DNA of 35,635 nucleotides from Magnetococcales bacterium (GCA_015233785.1 JADFWT010000019.1:1-35635), one strand, 5' to 3'; positions 1-8,557 are shown, numbered from the stretch's first letter. The notes: a model not told the origin generated them from the sequence alone. A program made the numbers and translations.

Positions 1-497
1 AACTGCTGGAGGGGATGGTGGATCTGATCAATCAAGGCCTGGAAGGCTTCAGTGATGAAGAGCGCGCCCGTATCGGCGTTCACACCTGCCCCGGCAGCGA
101 TCTGGATGCCACCCATAGTGCCGATGTGGATTATAAGGATCTGCTCCCTACCCTGTTTCGAATCAACGTCGGCAGTTTCTATATCGCCATGGCCTCCGAG
201 AGAGAGCCGGAGAAGGCGCTAAGACTGATCAAAACCCTGCTCAGGCCCGGTTTGCGGGTCTTTGTGGGCGTGATCGACCCCATCGATCCCCAGGTAGAGA
301 GCCCGGAACAGGTACGGGACCGTGTGCTAACGGCAGCCAAATACATTCCACTTGAGCATCTGGGCACCTGCGACGATTGCGGCTTCTCCCCATTTCTGGA
401 TGATGCATCCACCAGCCGAGAGATCGCCTTCAGCAAGATTCGTGCGCGGGTATTGGGAACGCGTCTGGCAGAAGAAGCTTTGCAACAAGGTAGCTGA
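1..497 (+). CDS. MetE-like cobalamin-independent methionine synthase II family protein, C-terminal part (5' end outside window)
   Basis: Partial gene; the reading frame is open from base 3 and ends with TGA at 495-497, so the N-terminus lies upstream. The visible ~164 residues match the end of the UROD/MetE-like TIM barrel (COG0620 type). The segment GTCDDCGFSPF would supply the zinc-ligand Cys, IGVHTCPGSDLD resembles the conserved His/Cys region, and VGVIDPIDPQVESPEQVRDR is typical of the short stand-alone family rather than of full 750-residue MetE. Known members transfer a methyl group to a thiol such as homocysteine; the exact substrate here is not determinable. The stop codon overlaps the next gene's ATG (TGATG), so the two are probably translationally coupled. 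That is an odd partnership of a metabolic enzyme with a sensor kinase. Confidence 0.85.
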   Translation, partial: LLEGMVDLINQGLEGFSDEERARIGVHTCPGSDLDATHSADVDYKDLLPTLFRINVGSFYIAMASEREPEKALRLIKTLLRPGLRVFVGVIDPIDPQVESPEQVRDRVLTAAKYIPLEHLGTCDDCGFSPFLDDASTSREIAFSKIRARVLGTRLAEEALQQGS

Positions 498-3271
498 TGT
501 CCGGTTCCTCCAAACAGACCACCACGCCCGAGGAGCAGATTGAGGCACTGGAGATGAAACTCCTCTTGCTGGAGCAAGAGAACAAACAACTACGCCTGGC
601 CCAGCGAGCTACCCGCCTCAATGAAGCCAAGTTGATGGAGGTACAGCGCTTCGCCCTGATTAGTAGTTGGGAAGTGAACGCCATGAGCGGGCGTCTTACT
701 GCATCCGAGGGGCTTCTGAACCTTCTGGGCAAGAGCGAAGCGGATCGACTCACCCTTGAGGATCTGATGGCAGCCATCCATGCTGATGATCAGCAGGCGT
801 TTCAGGATCTCTACGACCGCTCTCTGGCTGGAGGTCGTCCCTTTGAGCTAGGGCATCGGCTTATCAACGGAGAGGGCGATACGCTGATTATCGACCACTT
901 CTGTAAAACCTTCTTCGCGCCCACGGGCCTGCCGCTAAAATCCATGGGCTTGATGCAGGACATCACCGAGCTGAAGCACACCGAAGAGCGGCTTAAAACG
1001 GCCATGAGCGAAGCCAAGGCAGCGGTCCAGGCCAAAAGCGACTTTTTGGCCAACATGAGCCACGAGATTCGCACCCCCATGAATGCCATTATCGGTCTCA
1101 GCCATCTGGCGCTACAGACCGGCCTTGCCCCCAAACAACAGGACTATATTCATAAGGTCTATACGGCGGCCCACTCTCTGCTGGGCATCATCAATGATAT
1201 TCTTGATTTCTCCAAGATTGAAGCTGGAAAGCTCGACATGGAGCAGGTGCCTTTTCGTCTTGATAAGGTGCTGGAAGATCTGGCCCATCTGGTGACGATC
1301 AAGGCCCGTGAGAAGGGGCTGGAACTCCTGATACGGGTGGATCCCCAGGCGCCTAACGGCTTGGTGGGAGATCCACTGCGTCTGAGTCAAATTTTACTCA
1401 ATCTGGCCAACAATGCGGTCAAGTTCACCGAACAGGGGGAGATCCTGCTGGAGGTAGAGCGGATTGGCGATGTCAATGACAGCGTAATGATGCGTTTCTC
1501 GGTGAAGGACAGCGGCATCGGCATGAACGAGGAGCAGGTAACGCGTCTCTTTCAATCGTTCAGTCAGGCTGATGCCTCCACCACGCGTAAATATGGCGGA
1601 ACCGGTCTGGGTCTGGCCATCAGCAAACGACTCACCGAGTTGATGGGGGGTAGAATCCGCGCTGAGAGCACGCATGGAGAGGGAAGCTGCTTTACCTTTA
1701 CCGCTCGATTTGGTCTCTCGGACGAGCAGAATGACCCAATCTCTGACCAATTGCCGGGGCCGGATCTACGTGGTACGCCGATTCTGATTGTGGATGATAG
1801 CCCTGATGCCCGGCGCATTCTGCATGAGCTGGCGGAGAACCTGACCTTTGATGCAACCCTGGCAGCCAGCGGCGAAGAGGCACTGGAGCTGATCCATAAG
1901 CACGATCAGGCGAGTGACCCTTTCAAGCTGGTCTATATGGATTGGAAGATGGAGGGCATGGATGGTATGGAGGCGAGCCGCCGCATTAAATCCGATACCT
2001 CCCTGACGGCACCGCCCCAGGTCATCATGGTAACGGCCTATGATCCGGAGCTGATGCGGCAGAAACTGGATGGCTGGGAGATGGATGGCATGCTGACCAA
2101 GCCGGTGAGCGCCTCCACCCTGATGGACGCTGCGATGGCCGCCATGGGCCACAAAAACCGCACACCCGGCCAACCGAAACAGGGGGGTGCGCTCAGCATC
2201 GCTGCCATCGAACCCATTCGAGGGGCGCGCATTCTTCTGGTGGAGGATAACGCCGTCAATCAGCAGGTAGCCCAGGAGCTTCTGGAGCAGGCGCAACTGG
2301 AGGTGACCGTGGCCGAACATGGCCAGAAGGCACTGGAAATCCTCAACCAAGCGCTCTTTGATGCCGTGTTGATGGATCTGCAAATGCCGATCATGGACGG
2401 CTACGAGGCGACCCATGCCATTCGCAAACAGCAACAATTTGCATCCCTGCCCATCATCGCCATGACCGCCAACGCCATGGCCGGTGATCGGGAGAAGTGC
2501 CTGGATGCCGGGATGAATGACCACGTGGCCAAACCTATTGATCCCGGCGAATTGTTTGCTGCACTCGCCCACTGGATTGAGCCCGCCGAACGGGACATTC
2601 CCGCCGAGTTGCTTCAGCGGCATGACAGCGATAAGGAGCCCGCTGATACGCAGCCGCTAGAGCTGCCTGGATTTGACCAGAAAGCGGCCATTGCCCGAAT
2701 GGGTGGAAATGTCGGAGCCTTTCGCAGAACCCTGGCTAAAGTGGTGAACAACGAAACCACCGCCATGGCCCGAATCCGTGAAGCACTGGCGCAAGGGGAG
2801 AGACAGACCGCCATCCGTGATGCCCACTCTCTCAAAGGAATGGCCGGTAACATAGGTGCCATGAAGCTCTTTGAAGCGGCTGGAATACTGGAAAACAGTC
2901 TGAGCCGGCAGCATGGCCCACTCCCGGAAAAGTTGCTGTCACAGGTTGAACGGTGCCTTGCCGAAACCATGCGCACTATTGAAACGGCCCTCAGCGTGGA
3001 GCGGCCGGACGCTCATGTTGACACGCCCTCGTCTCAGGGAGCACTTGAACCTGAGCAACTGGAGGCCCTTTTAGGGCAACTTCAGAGGCAGATTGAAAAT
3101 TACGATTCGGCAGCCACAGAGAGTTGTGATGCGCTGGTAACCCTACTTCAAGGCACGCCCCTCACCAAGAACATGGCGGAAATCAATAGGGCACTTGATG
3201 GTTATGAATTTGATATTGCTCAAACATTGATGAAAGAATTAAGGAAAGAGTTGGACATGCCAAGAGGGTAG
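497..3271 (+). CDS. Hybrid sensor histidine kinase, PAS-HisKA-HATPase-REC-REC-Hpt
   Basis: 924 residues, no membrane segment, hence cytoplasmic. It has an N-terminal coiled coil (about 10-50), a PAS-like domain (about 50-160) and a second helix. HisKA follows with phospho-His in SHEIRTPMNA (H189). HATPase_c has its N box near N305-N306, DSGIGM at 338-343 and GGTGLGLA at 367-374. Two receivers follow, with acceptor Asp D482 (VYMDWKMEGMDG) and D627 (VLMDLQMPIMDG). An Hpt domain with H777 in DAHSLKG and a C-terminal helical tail complete it. All phosphorelay residues are intact, so this is a BarA/ArcB-style unorthodox kinase. The ATG overlaps the upstream stop by one base. Three response regulators follow on the same strand after 107 bases, which makes them plausible Hpt clients. 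The signal is unknown; no cofactor-binding residue is recognisable in the PAS. Confidence 0.95.
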   Translation: MSGSSKQTTTPEEQIEALEMKLLLLEQENKQLRLAQRATRLNEAKLMEVQRFALISSWEVNAMSGRLTASEGLLNLLGKSEADRLTLEDLMAAIHADDQQAFQDLYDRSLAGGRPFELGHRLINGEGDTLIIDHFCKTFFAPTGLPLKSMGLMQDITELKHTEERLKTAMSEAKAAVQAKSDFLANMSHEIRTPMNAIIGLSHLALQTGLAPKQQDYIHKVYTAAHSLLGIINDILDFSKIEAGKLDMEQVPFRLDKVLEDLAHLVTIKAREKGLELLIRVDPQAPNGLVGDPLRLSQILLNLANNAVKFTEQGEILLEVERIGDVNDSVMMRFSVKDSGIGMNEEQVTRLFQSFSQADASTTRKYGGTGLGLAISKRLTELMGGRIRAESTHGEGSCFTFTARFGLSDEQNDPISDQLPGPDLRGTPILIVDDSPDARRILHELAENLTFDATLAASGEEALELIHKHDQASDPFKLVYMDWKMEGMDGMEASRRIKSDTSLTAPPQVIMVTAYDPELMRQKLDGWEMDGMLTKPVSASTLMDAAMAAMGHKNRTPGQPKQGGALSIAAIEPIRGARILLVEDNAVNQQVAQELLEQAQLEVTVAEHGQKALEILNQALFDAVLMDLQMPIMDGYEATHAIRKQQQFASLPIIAMTANAMAGDREKCLDAGMNDHVAKPIDPGELFAALAHWIEPAERDIPAELLQRHDSDKEPADTQPLELPGFDQKAAIARMGGNVGAFRRTLAKVVNNETTAMARIREALAQGERQTAIRDAHSLKGMAGNIGAMKLFEAAGILENSLSRQHGPLPEKLLSQVERCLAETMRTIETALSVERPDAHVDTPSSQGALEPEQLEALLGQLQRQIENYDSAATESCDALVTLLQGTPLTKNMAEINRALDGYEFDIAQTLMKELRKELDMPRG

Positions 3272-3378
3272 CCTCATGATACATCCAGCATCCTTGAGAA
3301 TATATTTCATTTGAGAATCAATTGCGTTAAAATCGTTCGTTTAGCCGTTGGATTCAAATCCAGATACAGAGAGATACC
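3272..3378 (+). promoter_or_regulatory. Probable promoter region of the three-regulator cluster
   Basis: This is the only gap between the hybrid kinase and the receiver trio. It is markedly AT-rich compared with its neighbours. The octamer TTGAGAAT occurs twice as a direct repeat, at 3294 and 3311, 17 bases apart. No convincing -35/-10 pair with standard spacing could be assigned. The repeat could be a tandem operator or chance. AGAGAG at 3366-3372 is a modest ribosome-binding site before the ATG at 3379. Confidence 0.3.
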
Positions 3379-4509
3379 ATGAACCAAGAAAGGTCAAAAG
3401 CGACCATACTTGCGGTGGATGACACGCCCACCAATATCGATGTGGTCAAAGGTGTGCTCTCCCAGACCTACATTGTTCAGGCAGCCATCAATGGTAAAAT
3501 GGCGCTCAAAATTATCGAGCGGCAAAAGCCGGATCTGATTCTACTGGATATCATGATGCCGGATATGGATGGATATGAGGTGTGTCGACGGCTTAAGGCC
3601 GACCCGGAGACGCGGGAAATTCCCATCATCTTTCTCACCGCAAAAACTTCTCAAGATGCTGAACTCGAAGGTTTAGAGTTGGGCGCGGTGGACTACATCA
3701 CCAAGCCGTTCAGCCCGCCTATTGTGCAGGCACGCGTTAAAACCCACCTGGCTCTGCGTGAAGCCAACCGGCATCTTGGCCTTCAGAATCGCCAGCTTCA
3801 AAACGAGCGGGAGCTGATTGAGAATATCCTACTCAAAATGCGTAGCGCCAACGCCATGGATGAGCGGTTTCTTCGCTCTCTGGTCTCGCCGGTGGAAGAG
3901 ACCGCAGGGGACATGCTGCTCTCGGCCTTCGCCCCGGATGGACGGCAGTTGGTGCTGCTGGGTGATTTCACCGGCCACGGGCTTCCGGCAGCCATTGGCG
4001 GGCCGCTGGTGGATTATATTCTGCATCAGCGTGCCAGGCGGAATGACACGGGCGAGGCCACCATCAGGGAGATCAACAGCCAACTCCATGCCCGGCTGCC
4101 CACCGGCATCTTCTTTGCGGCGACCCTGGTGGAGATCACCCCGGATCGTGCCAAAGCCACCATCTGGGGCGCAGCCCTGCCGGAAGTTCTGCTGATTCGG
4201 GATGGCAAGCTCCATCAGAGCATCAACTCCACACTTCCGCCTCTTGGGGTGTTGGAGACGATGGATTTCGCCGAATCCAGTATTGAAGTGGCACTGCAAA
4301 AAGACGACAGGCTCTGTGTTTTCTCCGATGGCATCATAGAAGCCAGCCCGCCAAATGGTCCCATGTTTGGCGTGGATCGCCTGGCATCATTCCTATGCAA
4401 AGCCATCTCTGAGCAAAAACCATTGGCAGAATTGATCTCAATATTGGCCTCCTATACCGGTTCCAGTCTGTTTGACGATGATATTACCCTGGTGGAGATT
4501 CAGACATAA
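3379..4509 (+). CDS. Response regulator with PP2C/SpoIIE-type serine phosphatase output (RsbU/HsbR-like)
   Basis: 376 residues. An N-terminal receiver (about 8-125) has the acid pair in AVDDTP, phospho-Asp D57 in LILLDIMMP and Lys in YITKPFSPP. A coiled-coil linker follows (about 125-160). The C-terminal PPM phosphatase (about 165-375) keeps its metal-binding signatures: LGDFTGHG, FSDGIIEA and DDDITLVEI. Family members dephosphorylate an anti-anti-sigma (STAS) protein and so release a sigma factor or another partner-switch output. No STAS protein, anti-sigma kinase or sigma factor is encoded in this window, so the substrate is remote. Unlike several homologues there is no fused anti-sigma kinase domain. 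It lies 12 bases upstream of a second receiver gene, with which it is probably co-transcribed. Confidence 0.95.
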   Translation: MNQERSKATILAVDDTPTNIDVVKGVLSQTYIVQAAINGKMALKIIERQKPDLILLDIMMPDMDGYEVCRRLKADPETREIPIIFLTAKTSQDAELEGLELGAVDYITKPFSPPIVQARVKTHLALREANRHLGLQNRQLQNERELIENILLKMRSANAMDERFLRSLVSPVEETAGDMLLSAFAPDGRQLVLLGDFTGHGLPAAIGGPLVDYILHQRARRNDTGEATIREINSQLHARLPTGIFFAATLVEITPDRAKATIWGAALPEVLLIRDGKLHQSINSTLPPLGVLETMDFAESSIEVALQKDDRLCVFSDGIIEASPPNGPMFGVDRLASFLCKAISEQKPLAELISILASYTGSSLFDDDITLVEIQT

Positions 4510-4521
4510 AAGGTATCAACA

Positions 4522-4992
4522 ATGCCGACAGATGATGATCAAAAGCAGCCCATCATACTTGCCGTCGATGACGCCCCGGCCAATATCGATGTGGTAAAGG
4601 GAATCTTGTCCGAAGAGTATTTCGTTCAAGCCGCTATCAACGGCCAAATGGCGCTGAAAATTGCAAAAAGAAAGCAGCCAGATTTGATTCTTCTTGATAT
4701 CATCATGCCGGAGATGGACGGTTTTGAGGTGTGTCGCCAGATTAAGGCGCACCCTAACACACGTGATGTTCCGGTCATCTTTGTGACCGGACAGAATTCA
4801 GTGATGGACGAAGCCAAAGGATTGATGCTGGGTGCCGTGGATTTTATCCTTAAGCCTGTGGAGCCGAAGCTGCTGCTCTCCAGAATTAGGGTGCATCTAA
4901 ATCAAAGAAAACGATGGTTGGTCAGAGAAAGAGAGCTTCTGACACGCATCACCCAACTTGAACATGAAGTAGCCAGCCTGAAGAGTCGATAA
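4522..4992 (+). CDS. Stand-alone response-regulator receiver with coiled-coil tail, no output domain
   Basis: 156 residues. A complete receiver domain (about 8-128) has AVDDAP, phospho-Asp D59 in LILLDIIMP and Lys in FILKPVEP. It is closely similar to the receivers on both sides, including the shared stretch NIDVVKG. After the receiver comes the same type of helical linker that its neighbours use to reach their output domains (RERELLTRITQLEHEVASLK), and then the protein simply stops. It looks like a duplicated receiver that lost, or never had, an output. It could act as a phosphate sink or a heterodimer partner through the coiled coil. It sits 12 bases after the phosphatase gene and 14 bases before the HD-GYP gene, within one apparent operon. 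Confidence 0.93.
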   Translation: MPTDDDQKQPIILAVDDAPANIDVVKGILSEEYFVQAAINGQMALKIAKRKQPDLILLDIIMPEMDGFEVCRQIKAHPNTRDVPVIFVTGQNSVMDEAKGLMLGAVDFILKPVEPKLLLSRIRVHLNQRKRWLVRERELLTRITQLEHEVASLKSR

Positions 4993-5006
4993 GAGTGTGA
5001 TCGAAA

Positions 5007-6137
5007 GTGACTGAGATTTTGAAACAGATCAAACCTATTATTCTTGCCGTGGATGATACCCCTGCCAATATTGATGTGGTGAAAGGGGTACTCTCCCATA
5101 ACTATGTGGTGCAGGCTGCTGTGAACGGCAAAATGGCGTTGAAAATTATTGAACGCAAACGGCCCGACCTGATCCTGCTTGATATCATGATGCCGGAGAT
5201 GGATGGCTATGAGGTGTGCCAAACCATCAAAGGAAACCCGGATACCGCAGAAATTCCAGTGATTTTTCTCACCGCCAAGGCCGAAGTGGCAGATGAAACC
5301 AAAGGGTTGGCCGTGGGGGCTGTGGATTACATCACCAAACCCATCAGCCCTCCCATTCTTATTGAACGAGTCAAGACCCACCTGGCGCTCAAGATAGCGC
5401 GGGATCAACTCAAGAATCAGAATGAAGAGCTGGAAGAGCGCGTGTTGATCCGCACCCAGCAGATGGAAGAGTTGCAGGATGTGGCGATGGTGGCCATGGG
5501 GTCACTGGCCGAAGCACGAGATCCCGAAACCGGCAACCACATTCGCCGAACCCAGCACTACATAAAAATTCTCGCTCTTCATCTCAGTGATCACCCCCGT
5601 TTTCGGGATTTTCTCACCCCGCAAAACATTACATCTCTCTATAAATCGGCACCGCTGCATGACATCGGTAAGGTTGGTGTACCCGACCATATTCTGCTCA
5701 AGCCGGGCAAACTCACAGTTGAAGAGTTTACCGAAATGAAGAAGCACGCCGCCTTTGGTCGAGATGCTATTTTAGCGGCCGAGCACACCATGAGCCGCGC
5801 CGATAATTTTCTTATTTTTGCCAAGGAGATTGCCTACTATCACCATGAAAAGTGGGATGGAGGCGGCTATCCCGAGGGGCTAAAGGGGGATGATATCCCT
5901 ATTAGTGCACGCCTGATGGCCATCGCTGATGTTTATGATGCCCTGATCAGCCGCCGAGTATACAAGCCGCCATTCCCCCATGAGAAGGCCCTGGCCATTA
6001 TCCAAGAAGGACGCGGTTCCCACTTCGACCCCGATATGGTGGACGCCTTTATGGAGATCTCAGAGAAGTTCTTTGAGGTTGCCCAGAAGTTTGCCGACAG
6101 CGAAGAGGATCTACAGGCCAAAGCTGGGCTTACCTGA
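5007..6137 (+). CDS. Response regulator with HD-GYP c-di-GMP phosphodiesterase output (RpfG-like)
   Basis: 376 residues, starting with GTG; no ATG fits the beginning of the receiver. The receiver (about 8-128) has phospho-Asp D59 and Lys in YITKPISPP. A helical linker (about 128-160) leads into the HD-GYP domain. Visible signatures are RDPETGNHIRRTQ, the catalytic HD pair in HDIGKVG (H218, D219), HHEKWDGGGYP from H279 and the intact GYP triad. HD-GYP proteins hydrolyse cyclic di-GMP to pGpG or GMP, favouring motility over the sessile state. It is the third gene of a tandem set whose receivers are near-copies of one another. It ends three bases before the convergent sensor kinase gene, with no terminator between them. 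Confidence 0.95.
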   Translation: MTEILKQIKPIILAVDDTPANIDVVKGVLSHNYVVQAAVNGKMALKIIERKRPDLILLDIMMPEMDGYEVCQTIKGNPDTAEIPVIFLTAKAEVADETKGLAVGAVDYITKPISPPILIERVKTHLALKIARDQLKNQNEELEERVLIRTQQMEELQDVAMVAMGSLAEARDPETGNHIRRTQHYIKILALHLSDHPRFRDFLTPQNITSLYKSAPLHDIGKVGVPDHILLKPGKLTVEEFTEMKKHAAFGRDAILAAEHTMSRADNFLIFAKEIAYYHHEKWDGGGYPEGLKGDDIPISARLMAIADVYDALISRRVYKPPFPHEKALAIIQEGRGSHFDPDMVDAFMEISEKFFEVAQKFADSEEDLQAKAGLT

Positions 6138-6140
6138 TTC

Positions 6141-7643
6141 TCAGGCAGTCTCCTCATCGTGCATCACGCCGGGAGCCTGCTCCAACGGAAGACGTACGCT
6201 GATGATCAGCCCTCCGCTCTCCCCATTGGCGGCTTCAATCTCCCCCTCGTGATCCCGAATGGCTCGGGCGGCGATGGCCAGTCCAAGGCCGAAGCCTCCT
6301 TGGCTTCTATCTCGCGCCTCATCCACCCGAAAGAAGGGTTTGAAGATATTCGGCAGCAGGGGCTCTGGTACGCCTGACCCCTGGTCGGAAACGGTGAGTA
6401 TGGCCTGCATCCCCTGCTCTTCAAGACCCCATTTCAGTCGAACCTTTACGCAGCTCTGATCCGGTGTATGCCGAAGCGCGTTGCGGATAATATTCTCTAC
6501 AGCGGCTTGCAGGCCAGACGCATCAGCCCGTATCAGCATATCGCCGCCCTCCTCATCCAGCACCAACTCCAGGCGCTTCCGGCCCTGCTGTGCCTCAAAA
6601 GCCGCGTCATCCACAACGGCATGAACCAATCCCTTCAGATCAATCCAGCTCTCCCGGTGTACGTTTCCCACGCTTTGCGGTCTGGAGACGGTGATAATCT
6701 GGCCGATCAGCCGATCCAGACGCTCCAGCTCCAGCTCCAGACGTTGCCGGTTGCCGCCCTCATTCTCTCCCATACCCCGCTCCATCAATCCCAAAGCTGC
6801 CCGCATGCGTGCCATGGGGGAACGCAACTCATGAGAGACATCCCGCAACAGACGCTGCTGGGCGTAAAACAGCCCCTCCAACTTTTCGGCCATAAAGTTA
6901 AAATCACCCCCCAAATCGCTCAACTCATCGGGCAATCGGCGGCGAAATGGTGCGGCGCGCGCACTAAGATCCCCATTGGCCAGCCGCAAGGAGACCTGTC
7001 GAAGCCGCTGAATAGGACGGGTAAAATGTTGCGCCAACAGCAGGACTAACAGCGCGCTGACCACCAATACCAAAGGCAGAGACCATGGGTAGCGCTCCAT
7101 AACCAGAGCCATCAGGCGCGGTCTGGGCGGCTCCAGCATGAATACAAACCTCATGCCCTGATGGTCCTGCACCGAAAGCGGCTTCATCAACCGCAGCAAC
7201 CAGCGGGGCGGCCCTTTATGGATCCACGGTGGCGGTCCCCCCATCAACGGTCCCGCTCTCTTTTGAGCCCATGGCGGTGGACCGGGTCCCCCCCTCTCCC
7301 GTCCCACCATCCTGCCGCCGCCGTGGCGATGGTGCCTTGTTCGCCCCGCATACCGACTCATCACAGGCGGTAGTGGCCGCCCTAAAAGCTCTTTGCCCTG
7401 GCCATCCACCACAAAGAGTGCATCCCTTTGGGGATCACGTATTAGAGCCTCGACCATCGCCTCCGCGCCCTCTGTTTCCAATAGGGAAACCAACACCCCA
7501 CGCCGCGCCAACAACTGCTCCACCTGCTGATGAACCTGCGCCTCCACCTCTCCACGCAGATAGTACCCACCCCAAGCCACCAGCACAGCCATCAACACCG
7601 CCAGCAGCCAGAAAGATAGAAATAGTTTGATAAACAGACGCAT
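6141..7643 (-). CDS. CpxA-like sensor histidine kinase with His/Gly/Pro/Trp-rich periplasmic loop
   Basis: 500 residues. TM1 (about 5-29), a periplasmic domain (about 30-185), TM2 (about 187-205), HAMP (about 206-260), HisKA with H271 in DVSHELRSP, and HATPase_c with N388 in IIRNALRH, SDQGSGVP and GGFGLGLA. The architecture and the partner regulator match CpxA/RstB-type kinases, normally bifunctional kinase-phosphatases of envelope stress. The oddity is an insertion at about 97-150 of the periplasmic domain, rich in Arg, His, Gly, Pro and Trp (TRHHRHGGGR, GPPPWAQK, GPPPWIHKGPP). It looks like a metal-binding or partner-binding loop. The start lies three bases after the stop of the regulator gene, so the two are translated as one operon. 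Confidence 0.92.
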   Translation of the reverse strand: MRLFIKLFLSFWLLAVLMAVLVAWGGYYLRGEVEAQVHQQVEQLLARRGVLVSLLETEGAEAMVEALIRDPQRDALFVVDGQGKELLGRPLPPVMSRYAGRTRHHRHGGGRMVGRERGGPGPPPWAQKRAGPLMGGPPPWIHKGPPRWLLRLMKPLSVQDHQGMRFVFMLEPPRPRLMALVMERYPWSLPLVLVVSALLVLLLAQHFTRPIQRLRQVSLRLANGDLSARAAPFRRRLPDELSDLGGDFNFMAEKLEGLFYAQQRLLRDVSHELRSPMARMRAALGLMERGMGENEGGNRQRLELELERLDRLIGQIITVSRPQSVGNVHRESWIDLKGLVHAVVDDAAFEAQQGRKRLELVLDEEGGDMLIRADASGLQAAVENIIRNALRHTPDQSCVKVRLKWGLEEQGMQAILTVSDQGSGVPEPLLPNIFKPFFRVDEARDRSQGGFGLGLAIAARAIRDHEGEIEAANGESGGLIISVRLPLEQAPGVMHDEETA

Positions 7644-7646
7644 GGA

Positions 7647-8357
7647 TTACACCCCATCCGGCAGAGCATAGAGATATCCCACCCCACGCATGGTGAGAAT
7701 TCGCCCGGAACCATCCCCCCGCTTACCCAGCTTACGGCGCAGACTACTGATGTGAATGTCCACGCTGCGATCATAGGCGGTCAGCTTTCGCCCCAGCCCT
7801 TGTTCACAGAGGATCTCTTTGGAAACCGCATGTCCCGCCGCCTCCATCAGAGTGCGCAGCAGATTGAACTCCGCCCCGGTCAACTCGGGGTCCATCTGCC
7901 CCACTGTGACCTGAAGCGTACCCGGATGCAGCGTCACATCCTCTACCGTGATGGGGTGCGGGCCTGAACCGGAGGAGGCACCAACACCACCGCTCCGACG
8001 CAAGACCGCCCGTAACCGCGCCGCCAACATCCGCGGCGAACAAGGCTTGGCCAGATAGTCATCCGCGCCAATCTCCAAGCCGACAATGCTATCGGTCTCA
8101 TCCCCTCTGGCAGTCAGCATCAACACCGGTGTCTGAGACTTTTCTCGCAGACGGCGCACCACATCAAAACCGTTAAGCCCCGGCATCATCACATCCAGCA
8201 CCAGGGCATCAAAGTTTTCGGAGAGCGCCCGCTTAAGTGCCGACTCACCATCGTGGACTGCCTGACAGGTAAAGCCGTCCTGGGCCAGATAGCTGGCCAA
8301 CATGCTGCACAGTTCGCGGTCATCATCGACCAGTAGGATGTGTGGCGTAGTGCGCAT
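7647..8357 (-). CDS. CpxR-like OmpR-family response regulator
   Basis: 236 residues. The receiver (about 5-120) has DDD at 11-13, phospho-Asp D55 in LVLDVMMPG and K104 in YLAKPCSPR. A Gly/Ser linker leads to a winged-helix DNA-binding domain (about 140-235) with VDIHISSLRRKLG and MRGVGYLYALP, typical of OmpR/PhoB. It is the first gene of the regulator-kinase operon and diverges from a Spy/CpxP-like gene across a 200-base region. That is the arrangement of cpxRA and cpxP in enterobacteria, so it probably controls both directions. A CpxR-box-like sequence at 8434-8448 supports this. The DNA target is inferred, not proven. Confidence 0.93.
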   Translation of the reverse strand: MRTTPHILLVDDDRELCSMLASYLAQDGFTCQAVHDGESALKRALSENFDALVLDVMMPGLNGFDVVRRLREKSQTPVLMLTARGDETDSIVGLEIGADDYLAKPCSPRMLAARLRAVLRRSGGVGASSGSGPHPITVEDVTLHPGTLQVTVGQMDPELTGAEFNLLRTLMEAAGHAVSKEILCEQGLGRKLTAYDRSVDIHISSLRRKLGKRGDGSGRILTMRGVGYLYALPDGV

Positions 8358-8433
8358 GGGATCTCCGTACCATGGGGTTTAAACGCTGACATGGGGCCCA
8401 TTGTAAACCTTGGTTGCCCCCACTGCCGCCCTT

Positions 8434-8448
8434 TTGACAAATCTTTAC
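8434..8448 (-). promoter_or_regulatory. CpxR-box-like operator in the divergent regulator/Spy-like intergenic region
   Basis: Read on the minus strand, this is GTAAA-N5-GTCAA, one mismatch from the enterobacterial CpxR consensus GTAAA-N5-GTAAA. It lies between the CpxR-like gene and the Spy/CpxP-like gene, where an autoregulatory site is expected. The plus-strand reading also supplies TTGACA at 8434-8439, a good -35 hexamer, but no strong -10 follows at normal spacing. A second GTAAA occurs at 8403. Recognition by this regulator is inference. Confidence 0.4.
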
Positions 8449-8557
8449 AAAACGACAACACAACCCTACATGGCGATCCGCCATACTTCTTAGCAAGTCG
8501 TTTCCACGACAAGAGCGCAAGCAAGCGGATATTTCACTTTCTGAGGAGGATAGAACC

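Noticed and set aside
1766-2623. A 285-codon antisense frame in the receiver/Hpt part of the first hybrid kinase
   Set aside because: It mirrors receiver-domain codons, and the sense strand has all phosphorelay motifs.
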